This document shows, in pieces, positions 1-21,919 of a stretch of DNA of 64,000 nucleotides. How positions within the stretch are numbered: position 1 is the first letter of the stretch; every line of letters begins with the position of its first letter. Origin of the DNA: Myxococcales bacterium (GTDB lineage Bacteria; Myxococcota_A; Polyangia; Palsa-1104); the NCBI GenBank assembly GCA_003170275.1, contig PNAM01000055.1, positions 87,423 through 151,422 on the forward strand, given 5' to 3'. The position numbers and the translations under genes were made by a program. The notes below the pieces were generated by a model that worked only from the letters and a program-made list of their open reading frames with translations, searched no databases and was not told the origin of the DNA.

Positions 1-1355
1 CGCATGCGCAGCGCGTTCTTCACCAGATCGCGGATCGAGTACTCGCCCTTGCCTTCCATGTTGGGCGGGCGGGTCTCGAGCGAGACCACGTGCGGCTGGC
101 CGAGGCGCAGCTCGGCCGCGTCCTCGATGGTGACGATGCGCTCGTCCGACGGGATCGCGCTGGAGAGCACGTTGAGCAGCGTGGTCTTGCCCGAGCCGGT
201 GCCGCCCGAGACCAGGATGTTGCGGCGCGCGATCACCGCGCGCGTCAAGAAGCGCGACATGCGCTCGTCGATCGAGCCGAAGCCGATCAGATCGGTGAGG
301 TCGAGCTTCTTCTGCGAGAACTTGCGGATGGTCAGGCACGGCCCGCGCAGCGCCAGCGGCGGGATGATCGCGTTGACGCGCGAGCCGTCCTTCAGGCGCG
401 CGTCGACCATCGGCGTCGACTCGTCGATGCGCCGGCCGAGCGGCGTGACGATGCGCTCGATCGCCGAGCGCAGCGCGTCCTCCGACGAGAAGCGCGCGCC
501 GGTCAGCTCGAGCCGGCCCTTCTTCTCGACGTAGATGGTCGCGCGATCGATCACCATGACCTCCGAGACCATCGGATCGGCGAGCAGATCTTCGAGCGGC
601 CCGAGCCCGAGCACCTCGTCGGCCAGCTCCTTGCGCAGCCGGCCGCGATCGAGCCCCTTGGGCAGCTCGCGCGCGTGCTCGTCGAGCAGCTCGTCCATCA
701 GCTGCAGCACCCGCGGCGCGAGCGCCTTGTCCTGCAGCTCTTCCGGCCGCAGCGACGGCAGATCGAGCGACTCGAGCAGGTGCCCGCGCAGCCAGCGCTT
801 CAGGCGATCGCGCTCGGCGTCGTTCAGGTCGGGCGTGACCGACGGCTCGCGATCGGGATCCGCCTCCGCCGGCGCGGCCTCCAGCGTCGCCACCTTCTTG
901 CCCTTGAGCGTCGGCTTGGGCGCCGGCGGCGGCAGTCGCGGCGCGGTCTTCAACACCACCGCGTTCTCCGCCACCACGCTCGGCGTCGACGCCGAGACCG
1001 CCGGCAACGACACCGGCCGCGGCCCGGCCACGATGCCGCCCGCTACCACGCCGGCGTCGCCCTTTTCGCGGAAGCGCAGCGTGAACGGCCCCACCTGGAT
1101 CGGCGTGCCGAACGGGATCTTCATCGCGCCCATCACGCGCTTGCCGCCCACGAACGTGCCGTTGGTCGACAGATCGCGCACCACCAGCCCGCCCGAGGTC
1201 AGCTCCACCGAGGCGTGCCGCCGCGACACGTCGTCGTGCTTGATCAGCACCTGGGCGCCATCGCCGCGCCCGATCACGATGGTCGGTCCAGCCACCCCGG
1301 GCACCAGCTTCGTGCCCTGCGCCGACACGATCTCGACGTCGACCACGCCCAGCAT
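1..1355 (-). CDS. cpaF: FHA domain-CpaF/TadA-family secretion ATPase (partial, 3' end beyond window)
   Basis: This gene encodes the motor ATPase that would power Flp/Tad pilus assembly at the inner membrane. The first ~90 residues form an FHA phosphothreonine-binding domain, with the typical IGRG, SRRHA and STNGTFV motifs. A Pro/Ala-rich linker follows, then a CpaF-type ATPase with a Walker A motif GGTGSGKTTL near residue 382 and the downstream VTIEDAAEL stretch. ATG at 1355 lies 2 bases after the cpaC stop. 451 residues are visible; the frame is open to the left edge, so the C-terminus is missing. Fusion of FHA to CpaF is unusual outside myxobacteria and relatives and suggests control by Ser/Thr kinases. 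No separate CpaE-like gene lies between cpaC and cpaF. The family call is secure; the FHA role is inferred. Confidence 0.93.
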   Translation of the reverse strand, partial: MLGVVDVEIVSAQGTKLVPGVAGPTIVIGRGDGAQVLIKHDDVSRRHASVELTSGGLVVRDLSTNGTFVGGKRVMGAMKIPFGTPIQVGPFTLRFREKGDAGVVAGGIVAGPRPVSLPAVSASTPSVVAENAVVLKTAPRLPPPAPKPTLKGKKVATLEAAPAEADPDREPSVTPDLNDAERDRLKRWLRGHLLESLDLPSLRPEELQDKALAPRVLQLMDELLDEHARELPKGLDRGRLRKELADEVLGLGPLEDLLADPMVSEVMVIDRATIYVEKKGRLELTGARFSSEDALRSAIERIVTPLGRRIDESTPMVDARLKDGSRVNAIIPPLALRGPCLTIRKFSQKKLDLTDLIGFGSIDERMSRFLTRAVIARRNILVSGGTGSGKTTLLNVLSSAIPSDERIVTIEDAAELRLGQPHVVSLETRPPNMEGKGEYSIRDLVKNALRM

Positions 1356-1357
1356 GC

Positions 1358-2638
1358 TCAGTAAACCACGTGCCCGCCGAACTTGTCGTAGCGCTTGAGC
1401 GCATCCTCGATCCGCCGCGCGTTCTCCGGCGAGGTGTGCTCGATCACCGTCGGCGTGATGAACAGGATGTTCTCGGTGTTGGTCTTGGCGCCCGCCTCGG
1501 AGCGGAACAGGTAGCCGAGGATCGGGATCTGCATCAGCCCCGGGATGCCGCTGGCGTTGATCGACTCGGTGCTCTCCTTGAAGCCGGAGAGCATGATCGA
1601 CTGCCCGAGCTTGACGTGCACGTTGGTCTTGGTCTGCGTGAGGATGCGCCCCGGCACGTCCTGGCCCTCGATCGGCGTGAGCTGCGACTGCTCGGCCTCG
1701 ATGGTGACCACGATCAACCCCGACGAGAGATCGAGCCGCGGCTGCACGGTCAGCTGCACGCCGAACGGGATCTTCTGGATCGTCGACTGGCCGAGCGAGG
1801 TCGAGATCTTGACGTTCACCTCGCCGCCGGTGTGATAGGTGGCGGTGCCGCCGTTGGTGGTGATCACCGAGACGGTGTTGTTGATCTTGGCCCAGCCGCG
1901 GATGCCGAGGATGTCCAGCGACGGCAAGAGGTTCTCGGCGATGACGATCTGCCCCTGCGTGGCGGCGCGCGCGATGAAGTCGTAGGTGTACAAGAAGTTC
2001 ACCGACGGCGTGCCTTGCGCGTTCAGGTGCGCGCCGATGTTGCCCGGCCAGTTGAGGCCGAACTTGTGCGACGAGTTCTTGCTGAACTGAACGAAGTGCA
2101 GATCGAGCTTGATGTTGGTGCGCTGGCGCGCCGGATCGACCGTCACCAGCGACGAGACCTGCCCCGCGTACAGGCCGACCAGCCGATCGATTCGCGCAAG
2201 ATCCTCGGCCGCCGGCACCGCGCCGTCGAGGAAGATGCGCCCGCCCACCTCGCGGATATCGATCCCCGACAGCCCCGCCAGCAGCGTCTTGAGCTCGCGA
2301 CGGATGGTCTCGGGCGCGCGCGCGAATACATTGATGACGATCGTCTCCTGCTTGCCGCTGGTGTAGATGAGCAGCAGCGTGGTCGACCCCGGCCGCACGG
2401 CGGTGATCACCATCTTGCGGCCGTCCTCGGGCACCTTCACCTGGACCACGCCCGGCACGCCTTCGGAGTAGCTCTGCACCCCGACCGCTGCGATCACCTT
2501 CTGCCCGCCGACCACCAGCGCGATCTCGTTGGTGGACTCGTCCGCCGCCCACGCCGTCGCCGAGAACGTAGACGTGCACGCGACTGCGACCGCGAACGTC
2601 AACGCAAACGCGAGCCCGATGGACTTGGCTGGTCTCAT
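1358..2638 (-). CDS. cpaC: Flp pilus secretin CpaC/RcpA
   Basis: Outer-membrane secretin through which Flp/Tad pili exit. The 426-residue protein has an N-terminal signal peptide ending near AWA, a pilus-type N-terminal domain (residues ~35-110), a BON-like stretch around residues 115-165 and a C-terminal secretin core. The core carries GRILTQTKTNVHVKLGQSI, followed by the conserved IPGLMQIPILGYLF signature and a final ILFITPTVIE strand. Length and motif order match CpaC/RcpA rather than type II or III secretins. ATG 2638 overlaps the cpaB stop by 4 bases (ATGA), and the gene is followed 2 bases later by the FHA-cpaF start, so the three genes form one operon. Confidence 0.93.
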   Translation of the reverse strand: MRPAKSIGLAFALTFAVAVACTSTFSATAWAADESTNEIALVVGGQKVIAAVGVQSYSEGVPGVVQVKVPEDGRKMVITAVRPGSTTLLLIYTSGKQETIVINVFARAPETIRRELKTLLAGLSGIDIREVGGRIFLDGAVPAAEDLARIDRLVGLYAGQVSSLVTVDPARQRTNIKLDLHFVQFSKNSSHKFGLNWPGNIGAHLNAQGTPSVNFLYTYDFIARAATQGQIVIAENLLPSLDILGIRGWAKINNTVSVITTNGGTATYHTGGEVNVKISTSLGQSTIQKIPFGVQLTVQPRLDLSSGLIVVTIEAEQSQLTPIEGQDVPGRILTQTKTNVHVKLGQSIMLSGFKESTESINASGIPGLMQIPILGYLFRSEAGAKTNTENILFITPTVIEHTSPENARRIEDALKRYDKFGGHVVY

Positions 2639-3432
2639 TGCTGGGGCTTCAGCGCTTCGATCTTCTTCGCGGCATGCCGGCGTGCGAACGCGGCGCGCTT
2701 CTGCGTCTCGAAGATGTCTCCGAAGTTCTTGTCCGGCACGTTGTCGACGGTCTCGATGTCCTCCTGCGAGCGCAACACGATGTTGATCGGCCCGCGCTGC
2801 ATCGAGAACACCATCAACTCCGCCTCCTCGAGATCGACCGACACGGTGATGTTCGAGAACGTGCGCGGTCCCTGGTTGGTCGACGGCACCACCTCTTCGC
2901 CTTCACCCGCGCCGCGCAGATCGCCGGTGGCCAGCACCAGCACGTTCTGCAGCAGTGTCACCGTCGCCCAATCGGTCCCCTGCCCGCGCGCGAAGGTGCC
3001 CAGCACGTCTACGTGATCGCCGGGCCGCAGCATGCCCGCCAGCGACCCGGACATGTCGACCGGGATGGTCAGCGCGCGCTGTCCCTTCTGCACCGCACCC
3101 GAAAGCCGCCGCGAAGACGCGGACTTCTGCAGCTCGAAGTCGGACCAGAGGAGCGGCTGCCCCTGCGAGACCTTCTCCGACACGGGGCGTCCGATGATCT
3201 GGTTCTCCTCGCCCTTGCGGATCGACGCCTGGTGCACATACGCCTCCGGCACCTCGCGCACCGCCAGGCTCGCCTTGGTCAGGCGCGCGCCGGCAGCAAT
3301 GTCCTCCGCCGCCACGAGAATGGTGACCTTCTGCCCACCGGCGACCTCATCCTGAAGGCTGCGCGAGTAGAGCCACAACGAGAGCATCGCGATCAGTGCC
3401 AAGCCCACGGCTACAACGAGCTTTTTCTTCAT
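2635..3432 (-). CDS. cpaB: Flp pilus assembly protein CpaB/RcpC
   Basis: Periplasmic Flp pilus assembly factor of 265 residues. It begins with a signal/anchor (KKKLVVAVGLALIAML), followed by a SAF domain (VLVAAEDIAAGARLTKASL) and the CpaB C-terminal region with RALTIPVDMSGSLAGMLRPG and DHVDVLGTF, all family hallmarks. I chose ATG 3432 because GGGAGA lies 5 bases upstream and the signal peptide starts there; the open frame extends further upstream, but that part is an artefact antisense to the next gene. It is the first gene of the cpaB-cpaC-cpaF operon and diverges from the metalloprotease gene at 3478. Confidence 0.92.
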   Translation of the reverse strand: MKKKLVVAVGLALIAMLSLWLYSRSLQDEVAGGQKVTILVAAEDIAAGARLTKASLAVREVPEAYVHQASIRKGEENQIIGRPVSEKVSQGQPLLWSDFELQKSASSRRLSGAVQKGQRALTIPVDMSGSLAGMLRPGDHVDVLGTFARGQGTDWATVTLLQNVLVLATGDLRGAGEGEEVVPSTNQGPRTFSNITVSVDLEEAELMVFSMQRGPINIVLRSQEDIETVDNVPDKNFGDIFETQKRAAFARRHAAKKIEALKPQQ

Positions 3433-3477
3433 CGAGTCTCCCGGCCCGACGAGGATGGTATCATAACCTACATCTAG

Positions 3478-4377
3478 ATGGCGGCTCGGCTGCTCACGGT
3501 CCTGGCCGCGCTCCTCTCGACCACGAGCGCGTCCGCGTATGTGCGCGCGACCAGCCCGAAGAGCGGCAAGCCGTTCGTGTGGTTGGAGAGCTGCATCGTC
3601 GTGCAGGCGGATGGGCGCGGCAGCCAGGACCTGCCGATCGACGTGGTCGACGCGACGCTCGCGCGGGCGGCCGCCAACTGGAGCTCGCTCACCGACACCT
3701 GCGGCGACCTGCGGCTGACGACGACGCCGGCGCGGGGCATGGCCGAGGTGGCGGCCGACGGACGGCCGGTGGTGGTGTTCCGCGATCTCGCCTGGCAGCG
3801 GCCGGGCGGCATGCCGCACGATCCGTCGGCGATCGGGCTCACGACGGTGTTCCACGTCTCGACGCCGGGACTGCCGGGAGACGCGACCATCCTCGACACC
3901 GACATCGAGCTGAACGGCGTGAACTTCACGTTCACCACCGATCCGGCGAACGCGATGCCGCGCCTGGACACGGTGATCGCGGATCTCGAGAACACGCTCA
4001 CGCACGAGCTCGGGCACGTGCAGGGACTGGCGCACACCTGTTGGGACCACCAGAGCGACACGCCGCCGTCCGACGATCAGGGGATGCCGGCGCCCGACTG
4101 CGACGGGCCGTTGCCGCAGACGGTGATGGACGCCACGATGTACCCGTACGCGCTCATGCCGGGCGAGATCAGCAAGCGCTCGCTCACCGACGATGACGAA
4201 CGCGGCGTGTGCAACACGTATCCCAACAGCCAGCCGCAGGCGGCGTGCTTTCAGCGGGTGCAAAACGGCGGCCTCGGGTGTGGAGTGGCGGCGGATCGTG
4301 CGCCGGTGGGCGGGTTGCTCCTGGTGCTCGCGCTCGTTCAGGTCCTGCGTTCACGTTCGCGGGCGCGTTCACGATGA
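3478..4377 (+). CDS. Secreted matrixin-like zinc metalloprotease with MYXO-CTERM tail
   Basis: Predicted exported zinc protease of 299 residues. A signal peptide ends near ASA (residue ~20). The zinc motif HELGHVQGLAH places His176, Glu177, His180 and His186, the HExxHxxGxxH pattern of metzincins, and VMDATMYP about 40 residues on could be the Met-turn. The C-terminus has a Gly/Cys motif (GLGCG), a hydrophobic helix and an Arg-rich end (RSRSRARSR), the tripartite MYXO-CTERM signal that in myxobacteria directs myxosortase-dependent cell-surface anchoring. This resembles known myxobacterial myxosortase-dependent metalloproteases. The stop overlaps the next gene's ATG by 4 bases. Its substrate is unknown. 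Confidence 0.85.
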   Translation: MAARLLTVLAALLSTTSASAYVRATSPKSGKPFVWLESCIVVQADGRGSQDLPIDVVDATLARAAANWSSLTDTCGDLRLTTTPARGMAEVAADGRPVVVFRDLAWQRPGGMPHDPSAIGLTTVFHVSTPGLPGDATILDTDIELNGVNFTFTTDPANAMPRLDTVIADLENTLTHELGHVQGLAHTCWDHQSDTPPSDDQGMPAPDCDGPLPQTVMDATMYPYALMPGEISKRSLTDDDERGVCNTYPNSQPQAACFQRVQNGGLGCGVAADRAPVGGLLLVLALVQVLRSRSRARSR

Positions 4378-5180
4378 CGGCCATTCTTCTTGCGCTCCTG
4401 CTCGCGCCAAACCTGTCGCTCGACGACGCGGCGGCGGCGACGCGTCTGGACCAGCTGCGGCGGCAATTTCCGATGCGCGCCAAAGCCACGTCGATCGCCG
4501 AGCTCGAGCGACTCACCGTCGACGCGCCGGCCGCGCCGGCGACCGGGCGCGCGCTCTTGTGGCTCGGCGATCTGGCGCTGCAGGCGGGAGACCACTCCGG
4601 CGCGAACACGTTCTACTCGCGCGCCGCGGCGTTCGCCGGCGACGAGGTGCAGCGCCTGTCGCTGCGTGGCCGCGGCGACGTCGCGATCGCCGAGGAGCGC
4701 TTTCTCGACGCGCGCCGCCTGTACGGCCAGGCGCTTCCCGGCGCGCCGCCGATCTTGCAGATGGAGCTCGAGCAGAAGTACGCCGCCGCGCTGCGCTTGT
4801 TCCGGCGCGCGGTGGCCGCGTGGCTGGCGTGGGCGCTGGTCGCCGTCGTGCTCGCCTGGTTCGCCGTGCGCATTCGTCGCGGGCGCGGGCCGCTACGCCC
4901 GCCGCTCGAGCTGGTCTACGTCGCGCCGGTCTACGCGCTGCTGATCGTCGGCTGCCTGGGCCGCGACCCCAGCGTATTGCGCGCGCTGATCCTGTGCGCC
5001 CTCGGATCGATGATCGTGATCGCCGCCTCGGGCATCGCCGCGCGTCGCGCGCCCGACCGCCCGCTGCTCCACGCCACCCTGCTCGCCCTGGCCAACCTCG
5101 CGCTCTTCTACGCCATCCTCTACCGCGCCAACCTGCTCGACACGTTGCTCACCACCATCGGCACCATCGCCCCCGGATAG
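4374..5180 (+). CDS. Membrane protein with N-terminal TPR-like region, function unknown
   Basis: 268-residue protein translationally coupled to the preceding protease (ATGA overlap). A short hydrophobic N-terminus may be a signal peptide. Residues ~20-135 are Ala-rich helices of TPR style (GRALLWLGDLALQAGD, then LSLRGRGDVAIAEERFLDAR). The C-terminal half has about four hydrophobic segments (AVAAWLAWALVAVVLAWFAV, VYVAPVYALLIVGC, LRALILCALGSMIVIAAS, ATLLALANLALFYAIL). I do not recognise the family. Coupling to the protease suggests that it is envelope-located and perhaps helps export or anchoring, but that is inference. A codon-usage artefact is unlikely given signal, helices and coupling. Confidence 0.75.
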   Translation: MTAILLALLLAPNLSLDDAAAATRLDQLRRQFPMRAKATSIAELERLTVDAPAAPATGRALLWLGDLALQAGDHSGANTFYSRAAAFAGDEVQRLSLRGRGDVAIAEERFLDARRLYGQALPGAPPILQMELEQKYAAALRLFRRAVAAWLAWALVAVVLAWFAVRIRRGRGPLRPPLELVYVAPVYALLIVGCLGRDPSVLRALILCALGSMIVIAASGIAARRAPDRPLLHATLLALANLALFYAILYRANLLDTLLTTIGTIAPG

Positions 5181-5199
5181 CACCGGCGGCCGTAGCGCA

Positions 5200-5799
5200 T
5201 CAGTCGCGCGCGCGGCGCCAGCGGGCGCCGAGATCGCACAGCCCGATGGTGAGCAGGAACGCCAGCACGCCGCCGCCGAGGTGCGCCAGGTAGGCCAGGC
5301 GCAGGCGGTTGAGCTCTTTGGGGTGGTCGGCGCAGTAGGCGGGGCCGCCCGCCTCTTCGCTGGAGTGCCCCGCGACCAGGTTCGGCAGATCCTCGCCCAG
5401 CGAGATCGCCGGCCGTAGCGCGCCCCAGGGCAGCGCTCGTCCGGTGAGCATGGTCAGCGCCAGCGACGGGAGCAGCAGCCCGAGCAGGACGACCATCAGC
5501 ACGCGCCGGCGTCCCCTGGCCACGCCGGCCTCGCGGGCCCACGCGACCGCGTAGCCGAGCACCAGCACGCCGCTCACCAGCGCACCGCCGCGCCCCCAGT
5601 CGTGCACGCGCTCCCAGCGCAGCATGCCGCCGAGCTCAGCGACGGTGATCGTGGGGTGCACGGCGGCGCACAGCGTCTCGAGCGAGTGGGTTCCGAGCAG
5701 CGCGAAGCCGCTCACCAGCGACGGCAGCGCGCCCATCACGACCACCAGCCAGAAGAGCAGCCGGAAGCGACGGGCGCGGGTGGGTGCGGAGGAGGTCAT
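5200..5799 (-). CDS. Four-helix integral membrane protein, function unknown
   Basis: 199-residue protein with four hydrophobic segments: LLFWLVVVMGALPSLVSGF near the N-terminus, ALVSGVLVLGYAVAW, VLMVVLLGLLLPSLALTML, and LGGGVLAFLLTIGL near the C-terminus. Between the third and fourth lies a soluble loop containing HSSEEAGGPAYCADHP. ATG 5799 is chosen because the membrane protein starts right after it; the frame is open further upstream only antisense to the reductase gene. It converges with the gene ending at 5180 and diverges from the reductase gene starting at 5830. No family is recognised. Confidence 0.7.
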   Translation of the reverse strand: MTSSAPTRARRFRLLFWLVVVMGALPSLVSGFALLGTHSLETLCAAVHPTITVAELGGMLRWERVHDWGRGGALVSGVLVLGYAVAWAREAGVARGRRRVLMVVLLGLLLPSLALTMLTGRALPWGALRPAISLGEDLPNLVAGHSSEEAGGPAYCADHPKELNRLRLAYLAHLGGGVLAFLLTIGLCDLGARWRRARD

Positions 5800-5829
5800 C
5801 GGGCGGCGGGCAATGATACGTTGGCGGCC

Positions 5830-7251
5830 ATGAATTACGACTTGATCGTGATCGGCGGCGGATCGGGCGGGCTCACCGCCACCCAGGTCGCCCGGCGGCT
5901 GGGCGCGCGCGTGCTGCTGATCGAGCGCAAGGCGCTCGGCGGCGAGTGCCTGTTCACTGGCTGCGTACCGTCGAAGACGCTGATCCGCACCGCCGCCGTC
6001 GCGCACGCGATGCGCAGCGCGGCGCGCTACGGGCTGCCCGCGAGCACGCCTGCCGTCGACGGCGTAGCGGTGATGGCGCGCATCCGGCAGGTGATCGCGC
6101 GCATCGGCGAGACCGACTCGATCGCCGCGTTCGAAAAGCTGGGCTCCGAGGTGCGCATCGGCGCGCCGCGCTTCGTCTCCGCCAACGAGCTCGAGCTCGA
6201 CGGCAAACGCGTGAGCGCGCGCGGGATCATCGTGGCCACCGGCTCGCACCCGGCGGTGCCCGCGATCGAGGGTCTGGCGGACGCAGGCTTCCTCACCAAC
6301 GAGAGCTTCTTCGCGCTGAAGACGCTGCCGCGATCGATGGTGGTGATCGGCGGCGGCGCGATCGGCCTCGAGCTCAGCCAGGCGCTGCAACGCCTCGGCG
6401 CCAAGATCACCATCGTCGATCACGAAGATCGGCTGCTCCACAAAGAGGAGCCCGACTGCTCGACGGAGATCCGCGCGCGCCTGGAGGCGGAGGGCATCGT
6501 CATCCACAGCGCCACCAAGATCGCGCGCATCACGCGAGAAGGTGACCGCAAGGTCGTGCACGGCACGCAGGCGGGCAGCCCGGTCACCATCGCCGCCGAC
6601 GAGCTGCTGGTCGCGACCGGCCGCGCGCCGAACCTAGACGGCCTCGAGCTGCGCGCCGCCGGCATCGACGCCGACGCGCACCGCATCCTCGTCGACGACG
6701 AGCTACGCACCACCAACCCTCGCGTGTTCGCCGTCGGCGACGTGGCCGGCAATTACTACTTCACCCACACCGCCGCCTACGAGGGCGCGGTCGCGGTACG
6801 CAACGCGCTGTTGCCACTCGCCTCGAAGATCGACTACCGCGCGATCCCATGGACCACGTTCACCGATCCGGAAGTCGCGCGCGTCGGCCTGACCGAGGCG
6901 GAAGCGCGCGCCAAAGACGACGACGAGGTCACGGTCGTCAAGGCGCGCATGGACTCGGTGGACCGCGCGATCACCGACGGTGAAGAGGCAGGCTTCGTCA
7001 AGCTGGTGGCGATCCGCGGCCGTCTGGTGGGGGCGCATATCGTCGCGGCGCACGCGGGGGAGCTGATCCATCCGGCTGTGCTGGCGATCAGAGAGAAGAT
7101 GAAGATCGGGACGCTGGCGGGGATGAGCTGGGTTTACCCGACGCTGTCGGAAGGGGTGCGGAAGGCTGCGCAGTCGACGTATGAAACGTTTCTGGCGAGG
7201 CGGCCGGTGCGGGCGGCTGTGGGGTTGTTGATGCGGTTGAAGGGGCGGTGA
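5830..7251 (+). CDS. FAD-dependent pyridine nucleotide-disulfide oxidoreductase (LPD/mercuric reductase-like)
   Basis: 473-residue flavoprotein of the class I disulfide reductase family, cytosolic. The FAD-binding GGGSGG follows the start, and the redox-active disulfide is Cys40 and Cys45 in GGECLFTGCVPSKT. The NAD(P)-binding GGGAIGLELSQ lies near residue 175, a second FAD motif (VFAVGDVAG) near residue 300, and the dimerisation domain ends the protein. In true lipoamide dehydrogenases the C-terminal catalytic motif is HPT..E; here it reads YPTLSEGV, with Tyr in place of His, as in many mercuric-reductase-like relatives of unknown substrate. No mer genes or lipoyl enzymes lie nearby, so the electron acceptor is open. 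Confidence 0.88.
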   Translation: MNYDLIVIGGGSGGLTATQVARRLGARVLLIERKALGGECLFTGCVPSKTLIRTAAVAHAMRSAARYGLPASTPAVDGVAVMARIRQVIARIGETDSIAAFEKLGSEVRIGAPRFVSANELELDGKRVSARGIIVATGSHPAVPAIEGLADAGFLTNESFFALKTLPRSMVVIGGGAIGLELSQALQRLGAKITIVDHEDRLLHKEEPDCSTEIRARLEAEGIVIHSATKIARITREGDRKVVHGTQAGSPVTIAADELLVATGRAPNLDGLELRAAGIDADAHRILVDDELRTTNPRVFAVGDVAGNYYFTHTAAYEGAVAVRNALLPLASKIDYRAIPWTTFTDPEVARVGLTEAEARAKDDDEVTVVKARMDSVDRAITDGEEAGFVKLVAIRGRLVGAHIVAAHAGELIHPAVLAIREKMKIGTLAGMSWVYPTLSEGVRKAAQSTYETFLARRPVRAAVGLLMRLKGR

Positions 7252-7284
7252 CGTGACGGAAGGCTGTGCCGCACGATCGCGCGC

Positions 7285-20183
<12,899 letters not shown>

Positions 20184-20267
20184 CCCTATCTCCCCATCAT
20201 ACTAGACGGACAGAAAGTTTCGGTAGCTATCTTACGGTCGATACGGTGGTAGATGTGGGGGCGCGTC

Positions 20268-21047
20268 CTACTTCTTCAATCGTTGCAGGGGCCATAGGCT
20301 GGACGTGAAGAAATTGTGCGGGAACGACTCGACGCCCGGGAACCCGAGCTTGCGCGGCGGCCCGTCGGGAACGTGCGCGGTGCCGAACAGGTAATCCCAG
20401 CAGCTGAAGATGATCCCGAAGTTCCTGGCCTTGCCGGGGGGCGCGTCGTAGTCGTGGTGCCACAGGTGCATGCGCGGGTTGTTGACCAGGTAGCGCCACG
20501 GTCCGTGCCCGAGGTCGAGGTTGGCGTGGTTCAGATGCCCGATCAGCGTGCCGACGATCGCGTGCGTCAGCGCGGCGGTGGCGGAAAAGCCGAAGAACGC
20601 CAGCGGCAGGTACTGCAGCGTCTTGTAGATTACCGCCTCCATCCAGTGAAAGCGGAACGAGACGATCCAGTCCATTTCTCCGTCGACCACCGAGTGGTGG
20701 ACCTTGTGGAACTCCCACAGCCACGAGACGCGGTGCAAGAGGTTGTGGATGCACCACTGCGCAAAGTCCATCACTAGCAGCACCGTCGCGACCTGCAGCC
20801 ACAGCGGCCAGTGCGCAGCGACGTTGCGATACAGGTGCGGGCCGAGCACGCGATCGATGGGCGGCAGGATCCACTTGGTCGACAGCAGGTACAGCCCGAC
20901 ACCGAGGAAGTGTCCATTGAACACCAGCATCACCAGATCGGTCCACAGCGTCGGGCGCAGCTGGCGCTGCTCGGGCCTGCGCGGCGCGAAGGCCTCGAGC
21001 GCGGCGACCAGGAGCGAGCAGATCGCCAGCGCGATCGGATAGATCAT
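20268..21047 (-). CDS. Sterol desaturase/fatty acid hydroxylase family membrane protein
   Basis: 259-residue integral membrane diiron protein. Three histidine clusters typical of the fatty acid hydroxylase superfamily are visible: HNLLH, HKVHH and HLWHH, with additional His in HLNHAN. Several hydrophobic helices flank them. Members hydroxylate or desaturate sterols, fatty acids or carotenoids using O2; the substrate here cannot be told. ATG 21047 overlaps the rhodanese stop by 4 bases, so it is the last gene of the sulfite oxidase operon, an odd partner for sulfur oxidation. A lipid-modifying role linked to envelope redox chemistry is possible but unsupported. Confidence 0.87.
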   Translation of the reverse strand: MIYPIALAICSLLVAALEAFAPRRPEQRQLRPTLWTDLVMLVFNGHFLGVGLYLLSTKWILPPIDRVLGPHLYRNVAAHWPLWLQVATVLLVMDFAQWCIHNLLHRVSWLWEFHKVHHSVVDGEMDWIVSFRFHWMEAVIYKTLQYLPLAFFGFSATAALTHAIVGTLIGHLNHANLDLGHGPWRYLVNNPRMHLWHHDYDAPPGKARNFGIIFSCWDYLFGTAHVPDGPPRKLGFPGVESFPHNFFTSSLWPLQRLKK

Positions 21048-21919
21048 CGCGGCTGGTCGCCGTTCAGCTTGGGCATCGCCGGATCGTTGCCCCACTCGGC
21101 CCACGAGCCGGCGTAGTTGCCCACCTTGGGATAGCCGAGCAGGCGCAGCGCCCAGTAGCTCACCGACGAGCGCTGGCCGGTCTGGCAGTGGGTGATCACC
21201 TGCTTGTCCGGGGTGATGCCGTGCTCGGTGTACAGGGCGCGCAGCGCATCGGGGTCCTTGAGCTTGTCGCCGGCGAAGTTCAGCTTCCAGTCGATGTTGA
21301 TCGCCCCCGGCATGTGTCCGCCCTGCTTGGCCTTGACCAGGTCGCCGCGGTATTCGGCCGCCGAGCGCACGTCGAGCACCGCCGAGGACGAGTGACCGAG
21401 CGCGATCGCGCAGGACTGTTTGTCTTGCAGGCGCGACTCGGTCGTCGTGGCCTGGAAGGCGGCGGCGGCGACCGGCGGCGCGTCCTTCGAGAGCGCCCCG
21501 CCCACCGCGCGCCACGCGGCCAGCCCACCGTCGAGCACCGCCGCGTCGGGATGGCCGGCGTACTCGAGCGTCCAGAACAGCCGCGGCCCTTCGGTCTCGC
21601 CGCCGACGTCGTAGGTGATCACCTTGCGATCGGTCGGCACACCGCGCGACGCCAACAGGTGCTGCAGCGCCTCGCCGCGCAGCGGGTAGTTCTTCGCGCC
21701 CACCGGATCGAAAGTGTCGCCGACCGGCAGCGAGATCGCGCCGGGGATGTGCCCGGCGTCGTACTCGGCGCGCGGGCGCCCGTCGAAGACGCGCAGCCCT
21801 GGATCGCCCAGGTGGTCGCGCAGCCACTCGGCGGTGACGCGCAGGCCCGGGTTGGCGAACGGCTTGTGCCCGTCGCTGCACGCGCCGCACCACAAGAGCG
21901 CCAGGAGCGCGTACCTCAC
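21044..21919 (-). CDS. Two-domain rhodanese-type sulfurtransferase, probably exported lipoprotein
   Basis: 291-residue thiosulfate or 3-mercaptopyruvate sulfurtransferase. Two tandem rhodanese domains are seen: the first (FDGRPRAEYDAGHIPGAISL, then VITYDVGGETEG) lacks the catalytic Cys; the second has the active-site loop HCQTGQRS with the Cys. The N-terminus is hydrophobic (ALLALLWCGAC), giving a possible lipobox at GAC. I chose GTG 21919 because it overlaps the upstream stop (GTGA), matching its neighbours. It would transfer sulfane sulfur from thiosulfate to an acceptor such as cyanide, producing sulfite for the oxidase encoded upstream (inference from context). Confidence 0.88.
   Translation of the reverse strand: MRYALLALLWCGACSDGHKPFANPGLRVTAEWLRDHLGDPGLRVFDGRPRAEYDAGHIPGAISLPVGDTFDPVGAKNYPLRGEALQHLLASRGVPTDRKVITYDVGGETEGPRLFWTLEYAGHPDAAVLDGGLAAWRAVGGALSKDAPPVAAAAFQATTTESRLQDKQSCAIALGHSSSAVLDVRSAAEYRGDLVKAKQGGHMPGAINIDWKLNFAGDKLKDPDALRALYTEHGITPDKQVITHCQTGQRSSVSYWALRLLGYPKVGNYAGSWAEWGNDPAMPKLNGDQPR

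Noticed and set aside
3471..3480. Perfect palindrome CATCTAGATG over the metalloprotease start
   Set aside because: Only 10 bases and expected by chance at this size; no matching promoter boxes at proper spacing were found.
2635..4263. Extended N-terminus of the cpaB frame beyond 3432
   Set aside because: The signal peptide and ribosome binding site define ATG 3432; the extension is antisense to the metalloprotease.
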